Below are positions 24,799-33,610 of a DNA stretch of 64,000 nucleotides, piece by piece; the stretch's first letter is position 1, and every line of letters starts with the position of its first letter. The translations under genes and the position numbers were made by a program. Under the pieces are notes generated by a model. That model searched no databases. It was not told the origin of the DNA and saw only the letters and a list, made by a program, of their open reading frames with translations. This DNA comes from RGIG5612 sp045546255 (lineage in GTDB: Bacteria; Bacillota; Clostridia; Lachnospirales; Lachnospiraceae), in NCBI GenBank assembly GCA_045546255.1, contig JAZQCK010000071.1, positions 3,543 through 67,542 on the forward strand. The letters are read 5' to 3'.

Positions 24799-25317
24799 TT
24801 ATGCTGTGATCTCTTCTACAGTTTTTCCGCGAAGTCTTGCAACTTCTTCCGGTGTCTTCAGCTGTTTCAGACCTTCCATAATCGCAAGAACGACGTTCTG
24901 CTTATTATTGGAGCCTAAAGATTTCGCACGGATGTTTTTCACACCTGCAAGCTCAAGTACGTTACGCGCAGGACCACCTGCGATAACGCCGGTACCTTCC
25001 GGAGCTTTCTTCAGCAGAACAGATGCTCCGCCGTAGTTTCCGATGATATCATGAGGGATGCTGGCTGTCTCATCAACAGGAATCGTAACAAGATTCTTCA
25101 TTGCATCCTCTTTTCCTTTGCGGATTGCTTCCGGAATTTCGATTGCTTTTCCAAGGCCGACGCCTACACGTCCTTTTCCATTTCCAACAACAACCAGTGC
25201 CGTGAATTTGAAGTTACGTCCGCCCTTAACAACTTTGGTAACACGCTTGATGGTTACTACCTTTTCTTCGAATTCAGGAGCTTCACCAGCTGCGCGTACT
25301 TCATCTCTGTTTCTCAT
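24799..25317 (-). CDS. rpsE: 30S ribosomal protein S5
   Basis: A 172-residue accuracy-related protein. It has the double-stranded-RNA-like N-terminal domain (VVTIKRVTKVVKGGRNFKFT) and GVGLGKAIEIPEAIRKG. The start is the second of two close ATGs. The AAGGGAGG site (25327-25334) directly touches the first ATG (25326) but stands 9 nt before the second (25317), which gives MRNRDEV. Confidence 0.97.
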   Translation of the reverse strand: MRNRDEVRAAGEAPEFEEKVVTIKRVTKVVKGGRNFKFTALVVVGNGKGRVGVGLGKAIEIPEAIRKGKEDAMKNLVTIPVDETASIPHDIIGNYGGASVLLKKAPEGTGVIAGGPARNVLELAGVKNIRAKSLGSNNKQNVVLAIMEGLKQLKTPEEVARLRGKTVEEITA

Positions 25318-25334
25318 CTTGCGCATCCTCCCTT

Positions 25335-25703
25335 CTAAAATTCCAGTCCGGCTTCTCTGGCTGCGTCTGCCAATGCCTTAACTTTACCATGATAGATGTA
25401 GCCTCCTCTGTCGAATACAACAGTGGTGATGCCTTTTTCTTTTGCTCTCTCAGCGATTACTTTGCCAAGGTATGCAGCAGCTGCTACATCGTTTGTTTTC
25501 TCTAATTCTGCTTTTACATCTTTCTGTACTGTAGATGCAGAAACCAGGGTTGTATGTGCATTATCATCGATGATCTGCGCATACATGTGCATATTGCTTC
25601 TGTATACCGCAAGACGAGGTCTTTCAGCGGTGCCTTTGAAGCGATTGCGGATTTTCATATGTTTTTTCTCACGAATCTGAGTTCTTGATTTTTTACTGAT
25701 CAT
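25335..25703 (-). CDS. rplR: 50S ribosomal protein L18
   Basis: A 122-residue 5S rRNA-binding protein. Landmarks are RPRLAVYRSNMHMYAQIIDD, the GKVIAERAKEKGI helix and VFDRGGYIYHGKVKALADAAREAGL. Standard position between rplF and rpsE. Confidence 0.98.
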   Translation of the reverse strand: MISKKSRTQIREKKHMKIRNRFKGTAERPRLAVYRSNMHMYAQIIDDNAHTTLVSASTVQKDVKAELEKTNDVAAAAYLGKVIAERAKEKGITTVVFDRGGYIYHGKVKALADAAREAGLEF

Positions 25704-25727
25704 TCTCTTTCACGCTCCTTTACCGGC

Positions 25728-26267
25728 TTACTTACCTGTCTTACCAACTTTACGTCTGATGTACTCGTCTGCATACTTGATACCTTTGCCCTTATATGGC
25801 TCCGGCGGTCTGAAACCTCTGATCTCTGCAGCGCACTGTCCGACTTTTTCTTTGCTGATTCCCTTAACTACGATCTTTAACTGATCAGGAACTTCGATGG
25901 TAATTCCTTCCGGTTCCGGATACTCAACAGGATGAGAATATCCAAGAGAAAGGTTCAGTACATTACCCTGTTTAGCAGCTCTGTAACCAACACCGTTGAT
26001 CTCGAGTGTTTTTTCGAATCCGACGTTAACACCGATAACCATGTTGTTGATCAGGGCTCTTGTGAGGCCGTGAAGAGCTTTGTTCTTCTTAAGATCATTC
26101 GGTCTTTCGATGATGACTTCTTCACCCTCTTTTTTGATCGTCATTTCCTTCGGGAGTGCTCTTGTGAGTTCTCCTTTCGGTCCTTTTACTGTCACTACAT
26201 TATTTTCTGCTATTTCAACAGTTACTCCTGCCGGGATAGCGATAGGCATTTTTCCAACTCGTGACAT
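25728..26267 (-). CDS. rplF: 50S ribosomal protein L6
   Basis: A 179-residue two-domain protein near the factor-binding centre. The start MSRVGKMPIAIPAGV and the C-terminal signature PEPYKGKGIKYADEYIRRK are typical. It is preceded by AGGAGGACACGGC and by an unusual 254-nt gap after rpsH. Confidence 0.98.
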   Translation of the reverse strand: MSRVGKMPIAIPAGVTVEIAENNVVTVKGPKGELTRALPKEMTIKKEGEEVIIERPNDLKKNKALHGLTRALINNMVIGVNVGFEKTLEINGVGYRAAKQGNVLNLSLGYSHPVEYPEPEGITIEVPDQLKIVVKGISKEKVGQCAAEIRGFRPPEPYKGKGIKYADEYIRRKVGKTGK

Positions 26268-26371
26268 GCCGTGTCCTCCTTTTCTTTTTCCGTATCTACC
26301 TTGTGGTGGTTTAACACAGGTATTTGCAACGGTAAATAACTAGTTTACTTATTTTGGTTTTGGAAGAGTAC

Positions 26372-26455
26372 GGATGCTGCGCAGCTTTGCTGCTCTCGCA
26401 TCCTCAGTCCACTTCATACTCCCGAGCCCTTTGGGCTCTTCGTATTCCGTGGACT
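26372..26455 (-). repeat. Structured insertion between rpsH and rplF
   Basis: The 254-base gap (26268-26521) holds two strong hairpins. The first has arms GGATGC (26372-26377) / GCATCC (26398-26403) with inner GCAGC-TTT-GCTGC. The second has arms AGTCCAC (26406-26412) / GTGGACT (26449-26455) with inner GAGCCC-TTT-GGGCTC. Neither is followed by a T-run. No convincing gene is visible. It resembles a repetitive intergenic element inserted in the spc operon. Confidence 0.6.
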
Positions 26456-26521
26456 GCTGCTCGTCGAATAAATCCATCTCGCTGTGCAAGCACGCTCGAT
26501 GCCTTTACTCTCCTCGCAACT

Positions 26522-26923
26522 CTACCACACGAATGCTAAAACTTCTCCACCTACATTTAATTTACGTGCTTCTTTGTCTGTGATAACTCCGTTGTTCGTG
26601 GAGATGATAGCGATTCCAAGTCCGCCGAGAACTCTCGGAAGCTCATCTTTTCCGGCATAAACGCGAAGTCCCGGTTTGGAGATTCTCTTTAAGCCTGTGA
26701 TGATCTTTTCGTTCTTGTCTTTGCCATACTTAAGCGTGATGCGGATCACATCGAAGTTTCCGTCTTTCACGATCTCGTATTTCTCAATATATCCTTCATC
26801 TAACAAAATTTTAGCAATAGCAAGCTTCATTTTAGATGACGGAACATCTACAGAGTCATGTTTCGCTGTATTTGCGTTACGGATTCTTGTAAGCATATCA
26901 GCAATAGGATCGCTCATTGTCAT
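26522..26923 (-). CDS. rpsH: 30S ribosomal protein S8
   Basis: A 133-residue 16S-binding protein of the platform. Starts SDPIADMLTRIRNAN and ends with STNNGVITDKEARKLNVGGE and AFVW. In some bacteria S8 represses the spc operon at the rplE region. Followed by the unusual gap before rplF. Confidence 0.98.
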   Translation of the reverse strand: MTMSDPIADMLTRIRNANTAKHDSVDVPSSKMKLAIAKILLDEGYIEKYEIVKDGNFDVIRITLKYGKDKNEKIITGLKRISKPGLRVYAGKDELPRVLGGLGIAIISTNNGVITDKEARKLNVGGEVLAFVW

Positions 26924-26955
26924 AATTGATTTCCTCCTTCACTAAAATGTAACTT

Positions 26956-27141
26956 TTACCAGCTTGCTTTTCTTACGCCAGGGATCTGGCCTTTGTATGC
27001 AAGTTCACGGAAGCAGATTCTGCAGATTCCGTATTTTCTTAAATATGCATGCGGGCGGCCACAGATTCTGCATCTGTTATATTCCTGAGTGGAAAACTTT
27101 GCTTTCCGCTGCTGTTTGATTTTCATAGCTGTTTTAGCCAT
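26956..27141 (-). CDS. rpsZ: 30S ribosomal protein S14 type Z
   Basis: A 61-residue zinc-binding S14. The two CxxC pairs CRICGRPH and CRICFREL lie around residues 24-43. This is the short zinc form standard in Firmicutes; the usual symbol is rpsN or rpsZ. Confidence 0.97.
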   Translation of the reverse strand: MAKTAMKIKQQRKAKFSTQEYNRCRICGRPHAYLRKYGICRICFRELAYKGQIPGVRKASW

Positions 27142-27165
27142 TGTTATCCTCCTTTAATTTAGCAA

Positions 27166-27708
27166 TTACTGCTTTGCAAACGGCATATTGAACAATGTGA
27201 GCAACTCCCTTGCTTCTTCATCGGTATGAGCTGTTGTAACGATGATAACGTCCATACCTCTTACTTTGTCGATCTTGTCATATTCGATCTCCGGGAAAAT
27301 CAGCTGCTCTCTAATGCCGAGTGCATAGTTACCTCTGCCATCAAATGCGTTAGGATTAACACCTCTGAAGTCACGTACACGAGGTAATGCCAGGTTGATA
27401 AGTCTGTCGAGGAAGTTGTACATCTTCTCTCCTCTTAAAGTTGTTTTGCATCCGATCTGCATGCCTTCACGAACTTTGAAGTTTGCGACTGACTTTTTGG
27501 CTTTTGTTGTAACAGCCTTCTGACCTGTGATGATCTGCATGTCGTTGACTGCGGACTCTAATGCCTTTGCATTATCTTTTGCTTCGCCAACACCCATGTT
27601 GATCACGATCTTATCGATCTTCGGCACCTGCATAATGTTTTTGTATTCAAACTTCTTCATCATAGCATCTACGATTTCAGAATTATAAATATCTTTCAGT
27701 CTACTCAA
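27166..27708 (-). CDS. rplE: 50S ribosomal protein L5
   Basis: A 180-residue 5S rRNA-binding protein forming bridge B1b. VPKIDKIVINMGVGEAKDN and the family signature LPRVRDFRGVNPNAFDGRGNY (part: RVRDFRGVNPNAFDG) are intact. Between rplX and rpsZ. Confidence 0.98.
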   Translation of the reverse strand: MSRLKDIYNSEIVDAMMKKFEYKNIMQVPKIDKIVINMGVGEAKDNAKALESAVNDMQIITGQKAVTTKAKKSVANFKVREGMQIGCKTTLRGEKMYNFLDRLINLALPRVRDFRGVNPNAFDGRGNYALGIREQLIFPEIEYDKIDKVRGMDVIIVTTAHTDEEARELLTLFNMPFAKQ

Positions 27709-27731
27709 CTTTCCGGACCTCCTTTCCTTAA

Positions 27732-28043
27732 TTAATCAATCGCTTCGTTAGCGGATTTTGCGTAACGTACTTTCTTTCCGTCTTCTACGTGGAAACCGAT
27801 TCTGGTTGCCTGTCCTTTATGAACGTACATTACGTTGGAAATGTGGATAGGTCCTTCCTGAGTAATGATGCCGCCTTCCTGGCTGGTTCTTCCCGGCTTC
27901 ACATGTTTCTTGATCATGTTTACGCCTTCAACCAGGACAGTACCTTTTTTAGCGTCTACAGCAAGTACCTTGCCTTCTTTATCTTTGTCTTTTCCGGTAA
28001 TAACTCTGACAGTATCACCTTTTTTAATCTTTAATGTTGCCAT
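27732..28043 (-). CDS. rplX: 50S ribosomal protein L24
   Basis: A 103-residue assembly initiator protein. The KOW motif is at the N-terminus (KKGDTVRVITGKDKDKEGKV), followed by VEGVNMIKKHVKP. Standard position after rplN. Confidence 0.98.
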   Translation of the reverse strand: MATLKIKKGDTVRVITGKDKDKEGKVLAVDAKKGTVLVEGVNMIKKHVKPGRTSQEGGIITQEGPIHISNVMYVHKGQATRIGFHVEDGKKVRYAKSANEAID

Positions 28044-28053
28044 GCCTTACCTC

Positions 28054-28422
28054 CTACAATACTTCCGGAGCAAGAGAAACGATCTTCATGAAATGTTTTT
28101 CTCTAAGCTCTCTGGCTACCGGTCCGAAGATACGTGTTCCTGTCGGAGTCTTATCGTCTCTGATGATTACGGCAGCATTTTCCTCGAATTTGATATAGGA
28201 ACCGTCTTTACGGCGTGCTCCCTTTTTGGTACGCACTACCACAGCTTTAACAACATCACCCTTCTTTACTACGCCGCCCGGGTTTGCGTCTTTGACTGTA
28301 GCGACGATAATATCACCGATATTGGCATACTTTCTTGTAGAACCACCAAGAACTCTTATGCAAAGGATTTCTTTAGCACCTGTGTTATCGGCAACTTTCA
28401 GTCTGCTTTCCTGTTGAATCAT
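28054..28422 (-). CDS. rplN: 50S ribosomal protein L14
   Basis: A 122-residue protein at the subunit interface. Begins MIQQESRLKVADNTGAKE and ends with FGPVARELREKHFMKIVSLAPEVL (part: ARELREKHFMKIVSLAPE), both diagnostic. Confidence 0.98.
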   Translation of the reverse strand: MIQQESRLKVADNTGAKEILCIRVLGGSTRKYANIGDIIVATVKDANPGGVVKKGDVVKAVVVRTKKGARRKDGSYIKFEENAAVIIRDDKTPTGTRIFGPVARELREKHFMKIVSLAPEVL

Positions 28423-28440
28423 AACAATTCTCCTTTCTAC

Positions 28441-28695
28441 TTATTTCGCCTTTTCGATAATCTCGACCAGTCTCCATCTTTTGTCTTTGGAAAGAGGTCT
28501 TGTTTCCATTACCTTAACTGTATCGCCAATGTTGCACTCGTTGTTCTCATCATGAGCTTTCAGTTTGTAAGTTCTTTTGATGATCTTCTTGTATAACGGA
28601 TGTTTTACGTTATCTACAACAGCGACGACGATGGTTTTATCCATCTTATTGCTTAACACTTTACCCGTACGGGTTTTTCTTAAATTTCTTTCCAC
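28441..28695 (-). CDS. rpsQ: 30S ribosomal protein S17
   Basis: An 84-residue OB-fold 16S-binding protein with RKTRTGKVLSNKMDKTIVVA and the C-terminal ETRPLSKDKRWRLVEIIEKAK. The usual start MERNLRKT is kept. Confidence 0.98.
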   Translation of the reverse strand: MERNLRKTRTGKVLSNKMDKTIVVAVVDNVKHPLYKKIIKRTYKLKAHDENNECNIGDTVKVMETRPLSKDKRWRLVEIIEKAK

Positions 28696-28712
28696 GCTAA
28701 CTTACCCCCTTC

Positions 28713-28922
28713 TTATTCGGCAGAGCCAGACTTCTGTGTGATCACAGTCTGAATTCTTGCAATGTTTCTTCTGACTTCTTTGATTCTGCCGGTGTTTTCC
28801 AGCTGGTTTGTTGCGTTCTGGAATCTTAAGTTGAAAAGCTCTTTCTTTGCTGCAACTAATTCGTCCTGTAATTCAGCTGCTGATTTAGTTCTTAAATCTT
28901 CTAAGTATTTATTCGTTTTCAC
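28713..28922 (-). CDS. rpmC: 50S ribosomal protein L29
   Basis: A 69-residue protein near the tunnel exit. The start is placed at the GTG giving MKTNKYLEDLRTKSA, the usual family N-terminus, with AAGGCGG about 9 nt before it. An earlier GTG (28931) would add three residues and overlap the ribosome site. It overlaps the rplP end by 14 nt. Confidence 0.95.
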   Translation of the reverse strand: MKTNKYLEDLRTKSAAELQDELVAAKKELFNLRFQNATNQLENTGRIKEVRRNIARIQTVITQKSGSAE

Positions 28923-29349
28923 TTGATTCACCGCCTTCCAGATCTGCCTTGGAAACGACTTTGCACTTTACAGGCAACTTGTGTGTTGCGAGGCGCAGAG
29001 CTTCTCTTGCAAGGCTTTCGGACACGCCGCCGATCTCGAACATTACGCGTCCCGGCTTAACAACTGCTACCCAGTACTCAAGAGCACCTTTACCTGAACC
29101 CATACGTGTTTCAGCAGGTTTTGCTGTAACAGGTTTGTCAGGGAAAATTTTGATCCAAACACGACCGCCACGTTTTACGTATCTTGTCATAGCAACACGG
29201 GCAGCCTCGATCTGGTTGGATGTGATCCAGCCCGGCTCCAAAGCCACGATACCGAACTCACCGTAAGCAAGCTTATTGCCTCTCAGTGCTTTACCTTTCA
29301 TGGAGCCGCGGAACTGTTTACGATGTTTAACTCTTTTTGGCATTAACAT
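28909..29349 (-). CDS. rplP: 50S ribosomal protein L16
   Basis: A 146-residue protein near the A-site. Starts MLMPKRVKHRKQFRGSMKG, with the signature WIKIFPDKPVTAKPAETRMG (part of about 77-96) and an acidic C-terminal tail. Its ATG shares one base with the rpsC stop (TAATG), so translation is coupled. Confidence 0.98.
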   Translation of the reverse strand: MLMPKRVKHRKQFRGSMKGKALRGNKLAYGEFGIVALEPGWITSNQIEAARVAMTRYVKRGGRVWIKIFPDKPVTAKPAETRMGSGKGALEYWVAVVKPGRVMFEIGGVSESLAREALRLATHKLPVKCKVVSKADLEGGESSENE

Positions 29350-30008
29350 TATTTATCGCTCCCTTCCCCGGTCTCTTTTACCGGAAGCACTTCTCCTTTG
29401 TAGATCCAGACCTTAACACCAACTTTTCCGTAGGTGGTATCTGCTTCTGCAAAACCATAGTCGATATCTGCGCGCAGTGTCTGAAGTGGAATTGTGCCTT
29501 CTGAATAGAACTCTGTACGAGCCATATCTGCTCCACCTAAACGTCCGGAGCAAGAAGCTTTGATTCCAAGTGCGCCTGCCTTTAAGGAACGGCTCATAGC
29601 ACTCTTCATAGCTCTTCTGAAGGAGACACGGTTTTCGAGCTGCTGTGCAATGTTCTCTGCAACGAGCTGAGCATCTTTGTCCGCTCTCTTAACTTCAACG
29701 ATGTCGAGGATCGCATCTTTGCCGATGAGCTTTTTCACCTGCTTCTTAACTTTCTCGATCTCAGCTCCGCCTTTACCGATGATAACGCCCGGCTTAGCAG
29801 CGTGGATCTTAACTTTCAGAAGCTTATCAGAAGCTCTTTCGATCTCGATTTTTGCGATTCCTGCATTATATAATTTGTTTTTCAGGAATTTTCTGATCTG
29901 GTAATCTTCAACCAGGTTGTCAGCGAAGTCTTCTTCTGCATACCACATTGAATCCCAGTTTTTGATAACTCCTACTCTCAATCCATGAGGATTAACTTTC
30001 TGTCCCAT
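29349..30008 (-). CDS. rpsC: 30S ribosomal protein S3
   Basis: A 219-residue mRNA-entry protein. The KH domain shows IHAAKPGVIIGKGGAEIEK and the C-terminal domain shows CSGRLGGADMARTEFYSEG. Length is typical. Confidence 0.98.
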   Translation of the reverse strand: MGQKVNPHGLRVGVIKNWDSMWYAEEDFADNLVEDYQIRKFLKNKLYNAGIAKIEIERASDKLLKVKIHAAKPGVIIGKGGAEIEKVKKQVKKLIGKDAILDIVEVKRADKDAQLVAENIAQQLENRVSFRRAMKSAMSRSLKAGALGIKASCSGRLGGADMARTEFYSEGTIPLQTLRADIDYGFAEADTTYGKVGVKVWIYKGEVLPVKETGEGSDK

Positions 30009-30016
30009 ATAGCCTC

Positions 30017-30403
30017 CTATCTTTCGTCGAGCACGATCGTGATGTGGCTCAGTCTCTTTTCGATTCTGTAAGCTCTACCCTGTGCTCTAGGTCTAATACG
30101 TTTCATTGTAGGTCCTTTATTTGCATAGCATTCAGCAATATAAAGATCTTCCGGATTCATACCATTGTTGTTCTGAGCATTTGCGATTGCGCTCTTTAAA
30201 AGCTTCTCAATGATCGTGGATCCTTTTCTAGGGTTATATGCAAGGAGACCCAGGGCGTCATTTACATTTTTACCTCTGATCGCATCAAGTACATAGCATG
30301 CCTTGGTGGTAGAGATTCTTGCAAATGAAAGCTTAGCTGATGGTCTGGTATCCTTATTCGCATTTCTTTCTCTTTTAATTTGTGATCTATGTCCCTTTGC
30401 CAT
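30017..30403 (-). CDS. rplV: 50S ribosomal protein L22
   Basis: A 128-residue protein lining the exit tunnel. Family sequence TTKACYVLDAIRGKNVNDAL and the C-terminal RIRPRAQGRAYRIEKRLSHI are intact. The N-terminus has a short basic extension (MAKGHRSQIKRERN). Confidence 0.98.
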   Translation of the reverse strand: MAKGHRSQIKRERNANKDTRPSAKLSFARISTTKACYVLDAIRGKNVNDALGLLAYNPRKGSTIIEKLLKSAIANAQNNNGMNPEDLYIAECYANKGPTMKRIRPRAQGRAYRIEKRLSHITIVLDER

Positions 30404-30430
30404 GGATCAAACCTCCTTTCGAAATTTTGC

Positions 30431-30706
30431 TTATCTGGACTTCTTCTCGTCCTTGCCATGTCCCCTGTAAGTTCTGGTTGCTACGAACTCGCCGAGTTTA
30501 TGTCCAACCATATCTTCTGTTACATATACCGGAACATGTCTTCTGCCATCATGAACGGCGATGGTGTGTCCTACGAAACTTGGGAAGATCGTAGAGCGGC
30601 GTGACCAGGTCTTGATAACGCTTTTGTCATCGCTTGCGTTCATTGCGTCTATTTTCTTAAGCAAACTTTCGTCTGCAAAAGGGCCTTTTTTTAATGATCT
30701 TGCCAT
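30431..30706 (-). CDS. rpsS: 30S ribosomal protein S19
   Basis: A 91-residue head protein with SLKKGPFADESLLKKI and TWSRRSTIFPSFVGHTIAVH (signature), ending KLGEFVATRTYRGHGKDEK. Confidence 0.98.
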   Translation of the reverse strand: MARSLKKGPFADESLLKKIDAMNASDDKSVIKTWSRRSTIFPSFVGHTIAVHDGRRHVPVYVTEDMVGHKLGEFVATRTYRGHGKDEKKSR

Positions 30707-30716
30707 GGTATCCTCC

Positions 30717-31559
30717 TTACTTCATGTTACGTCCATCGCGGCGACGGATGATGAGTTTGTTAGACTGCTTGTTCTTCTTTCTGGTCTTAAGTCCCAGTGC
30801 CGGCTTGCCCCAAGGTGTGCAAGGACCCGGACGTCCGATACCAGTCTTACCTTCACCACCACCATGCGGATGGTCGTTCGGGTTCATAACGGAACCACGT
30901 ACTGTAGGTCTGATACCCATGTTTCTCTTGCGGCCTGCTTTACCGTAATTTACAAGTCCGTGCTCAATGTTACCAACCTGTCCTACGGTAGCTCTGCAGA
31001 TGATCGGAACCATTCTCATTTCGCCTGAAGGAAGACGAAGTGTTGCGTACTTTCCTTCTTTTGCCATGAGCTGTGCGGAGTTTCCTGCGCTTCTTACCAG
31101 CTGTCCGCCTTTTCCCGGGTAGAGCTCAATGTTGTGGATCTCTGTACCTACCGGAATGTTCTCAAGCGGAAGGCAGTTTCCGACTTTTACTTCTGCTTCC
31201 GGTCCGTTCATAACGACCATTCCGTCTGTTAAACCAACCGGTGCGATGATGTATGCCTTTTCGCCATCTGCATAGTGCAGCAGTGCAATGTTAGCTGTTC
31301 TGTTCGGATCGTATTCGATTCCTGCGACTTTTGCAGGGATACCATCCTTATTTCTCTTGAAGTCAATGATTCTGTACTGTCTTCTTGTTCCACCACCCTG
31401 ATGTCTTACAGTGATCTTACCCTGGTTGTTACGTCCAGCGTTTTTCTTGCTGACATTCAGAAGGGATTTCTCAGGTGTTTTCTTTGTGATCTCCTTCTTG
31501 TCAAGGGCTGTCATCTGTCTTCTGGAAGGTGTATATGGGTTAAATGTTTTAATTCCCAT
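30717..31559 (-). CDS. rplB: 50S ribosomal protein L2
   Basis: A 280-residue rRNA-binding protein needed for subunit association and peptidyl transfer. Signature region GRKRNMGIRPTVRGSVMNP and HPHGGGEGKTGIGRPGP, including the universally conserved His. Length is normal. Confidence 0.99.
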   Translation of the reverse strand: MGIKTFNPYTPSRRQMTALDKKEITKKTPEKSLLNVSKKNAGRNNQGKITVRHQGGGTRRQYRIIDFKRNKDGIPAKVAGIEYDPNRTANIALLHYADGEKAYIIAPVGLTDGMVVMNGPEAEVKVGNCLPLENIPVGTEIHNIELYPGKGGQLVRSAGNSAQLMAKEGKYATLRLPSGEMRMVPIICRATVGQVGNIEHGLVNYGKAGRKRNMGIRPTVRGSVMNPNDHPHGGGEGKTGIGRPGPCTPWGKPALGLKTRKKNKQSNKLIIRRRDGRNMK

Positions 31560-31625
31560 TTTATTCTCCTTTCAACTTTTGGTTTGATATCACGCTTGTC
31601 CTGCGTATAATTGGTCTTTTATATT

Positions 31626-31925
31626 TTACAGACCTTCGAAAATCTCAATATCTTTGCTGTCTGCTGTAAGCTGAACGATCGCTTTTTTGCTTTCTGCAGT
31701 TTTTCCAACGATACGTCCGCGTCTTCTTGTCTTCGGATGGTTGTTCATGGTGTTAACCTTCGCAACTTTCACTCCGTCGAACATTTTCTCAACAGCTTCT
31801 TTGATCTGAGCTTTGTTTGCATCCACATGAACTAAGAAAGTGTATTTCTTATCAGCCATCTGATTCATGCTTTTTTCTGAAATGACCGGTCTTAAGATCA
31901 CATCATAGTATTTAATATCTGCCAT
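31626..31925 (-). CDS. rplW: 50S ribosomal protein L23
   Basis: A 99-residue exit-tunnel protein where SRP and trigger factor dock. VILRPVISEKSMNQMADKKY is diagnostic. Its ATG overlaps the rplD stop by one base. Confidence 0.97.
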   Translation of the reverse strand: MADIKYYDVILRPVISEKSMNQMADKKYTFLVHVDANKAQIKEAVEKMFDGVKVAKVNTMNNHPKTRRRGRIVGKTAESKKAIVQLTADSKDIEIFEGL

Positions 31926-32545
31926 TATTCATACACCTCCTCAATCGTCTCTAAGGCTGCCTTATCAACAACGAATGCATCATATTTGAGAATGTCGAAT
32001 ACGTTGATCGTGTTTGTCAGTGCAGTCTGAACATCAGGAATGTTTCTTGCGGAAAGAATAACGTTCTGATCATTGCTGTTTAAAACGATAAGCGCTTTCT
32101 TTACGTTCAGTCCGTTTAAGAGCTCAACCATAGTCTTGGTCTTGATCTCATCAACCTTGAGTTCATCGATAACGAAGAATTTCTCTTCCTGAACTCTGGA
32201 TGCTAATGCGGACTTCAGAGCGATTCTCTTTTCCTTTTTGTTTAATCTGATTTCGTAATCACGTGGCTTCGGTGCGAATACAACGCCGCCGCCTGTCCAC
32301 TGCGGAGCTCTGATGGAACCCTGACGAGCATGTCCTGTTCCCTTCTGTCTCCAAGGTTTTCTTCCACCGCCGGATACTTCGGAACGAGTCTTTGCACTCT
32401 GTGTGCCCTGACGCTTGTTTGCGAGCTGTGCAACAACTGCCTGATGCAGAAGATGCTCATTGATCGGTGCGTCAAAGATCTCAGCCTTTAATTCGATATC
32501 GCCAACCGGCTGGCCTTTCATATTGTAAACAGATACTTTTGACAT
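31925..32545 (-). CDS. rplD: 50S ribosomal protein L4
   Basis: A 206-residue protein with an extended tunnel loop (QKGTGHARQGSIRAPQWTGG). The start is the ATG of MSKVSVYNMKG, 8 nt after GAAAGGAGG; an earlier ATG would leave the ribosome site inside the gene. L4 regulates the S10 operon in gamma-proteobacteria; here the leader is different. Confidence 0.97.
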   Translation of the reverse strand: MSKVSVYNMKGQPVGDIELKAEIFDAPINEHLLHQAVVAQLANKRQGTQSAKTRSEVSGGGRKPWRQKGTGHARQGSIRAPQWTGGGVVFAPKPRDYEIRLNKKEKRIALKSALASRVQEEKFFVIDELKVDEIKTKTMVELLNGLNVKKALIVLNSNDQNVILSARNIPDVQTALTNTINVFDILKYDAFVVDKAALETIEEVYE

Positions 32546-32571
32546 CTGAATTTCCTCCTTTCCCTTCATCG

Positions 32572-33201
32572 TTAAGCCTTGACTGCTTCACGTACTACTA
32601 CTAAAGCTTTCTTCGGTCCCGGTACAGCACCTTTGACCAGGATCAAATTGTCATCGACATCAACTCTTACGACTTCAAGGTTCTGGATAGTAACTCTTTT
32701 TGCTCCCATCTGACCAGGCATATGTTTTCCTTTGAATACTCTGGACGGATCAGATGCGCTGCCGTTAGAACCTGCATGTCTGTGGTATTTGGAACCATGC
32801 TTCATAGGTCCTCTGTGCTGGCCGAATCTCTTGATCGCACCCTGGAAACCTTTACCTTTGGAGATGGCGCTGACATCGATCTTGTCGCCAGCTTCAAAAA
32901 TGTCTGCCTTGATTTCGTCTTTTACGTTGTAGTCTGCAGCATTCTCAAAACGGAATTCTCTTACGAATCTCTTATAAGGAATGTCTGCTTTGTCAAACTT
33001 ACCTCTGTCCGGCATGTTTACAAGAGTTTCTCTCTTGTCCATAAAACCTACCTGAACAGCTGCATAGCCGTCGTTCTCTTCAGTCTTGACCTGAGTTACG
33101 ACACAAGGTCCTGCCTGAAGAACTGTAACCGGTGTTAAGACGCCGTCTTCGTTGAAGACCTGAGTCATACCGATTTTGGTTGCTAAAATCGCTTTCTTCA
33201 T
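32572..33201 (-). CDS. rplC: 50S ribosomal protein L3
   Basis: A 209-residue assembly protein. The signature KGKGFQGAIKRFGQHRGPMK and the loop SDPSRVFKGKHMPGQMG reach toward the peptidyl transferase centre. Starts MKKAILATKIGMTQVF. Confidence 0.98.
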   Translation of the reverse strand: MKKAILATKIGMTQVFNEDGVLTPVTVLQAGPCVVTQVKTEENDGYAAVQVGFMDKRETLVNMPDRGKFDKADIPYKRFVREFRFENAADYNVKDEIKADIFEAGDKIDVSAISKGKGFQGAIKRFGQHRGPMKHGSKYHRHAGSNGSASDPSRVFKGKHMPGQMGAKRVTIQNLEVVRVDVDDNLILVKGAVPGPKKALVVVREAVKA

Positions 33202-33292
33202 TATTATTAACCTCCTGTTATACTACAGCGGAACACCTGAGTGTTCATACTAGATACAGTACGCTGTTTTACTGCTTTTAAAGTGAACAGAT

Positions 33293-33610
33293 TTACTGTT
33301 CTTTCATTTTGATGTTGACATAAACGCCTGCCGGCATATCCAGTTTGGAAAGAGCTTCCATTGTCTTCTGGGTCGGAGCGATTACATCGATGAGTCTCTT
33401 ATGAGTTCTCTGCTCGAACTGCTCACGGGAATCTTTGTATTTATGAACCGCTCTTAAGATAGTGATAACTTCCTTTTTTGTCGGAAGCGGAACCGGTCCA
33501 CTTACCTGAGATCCGTTTTTCTTTACAGTCTCGATGATCTTTGCAGCTGACTGATCGATCAGTTTGTGATCATAAGCTTTGAGTGTGATTCTCATTACCT
33601 GATTTGCCAT
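33293..33610 (-). CDS. rpsJ: 30S ribosomal protein S10
   Basis: A 105-residue protein and the first gene of the S10 operon. Start at MANQVMRITLKAYDHKLID, after AAAGGA; a longer upstream frame is not supported. The signature SGPVPLPTKKEVITILRAVH and HKRLIDVIAPTQKTMEAL are intact. Preceded by a long structured leader. Confidence 0.97.
   Translation of the reverse strand: MANQVMRITLKAYDHKLIDQSAAKIIETVKKNGSQVSGPVPLPTKKEVITILRAVHKYKDSREQFEQRTHKRLIDVIAPTQKTMEALSKLDMPAGVYVNIKMKEQ

Noticed and set aside
26354..26583. Short plus-strand frames in the rpsH-rplF gap
   Set aside because: They translate hairpin arms, have no ribosome site and run against the operon.
27865..28596. A 243-codon plus-strand frame over rplX-rpsQ
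   Set aside because: It lies opposite three certain ribosomal protein genes and has no recognisable sequence.
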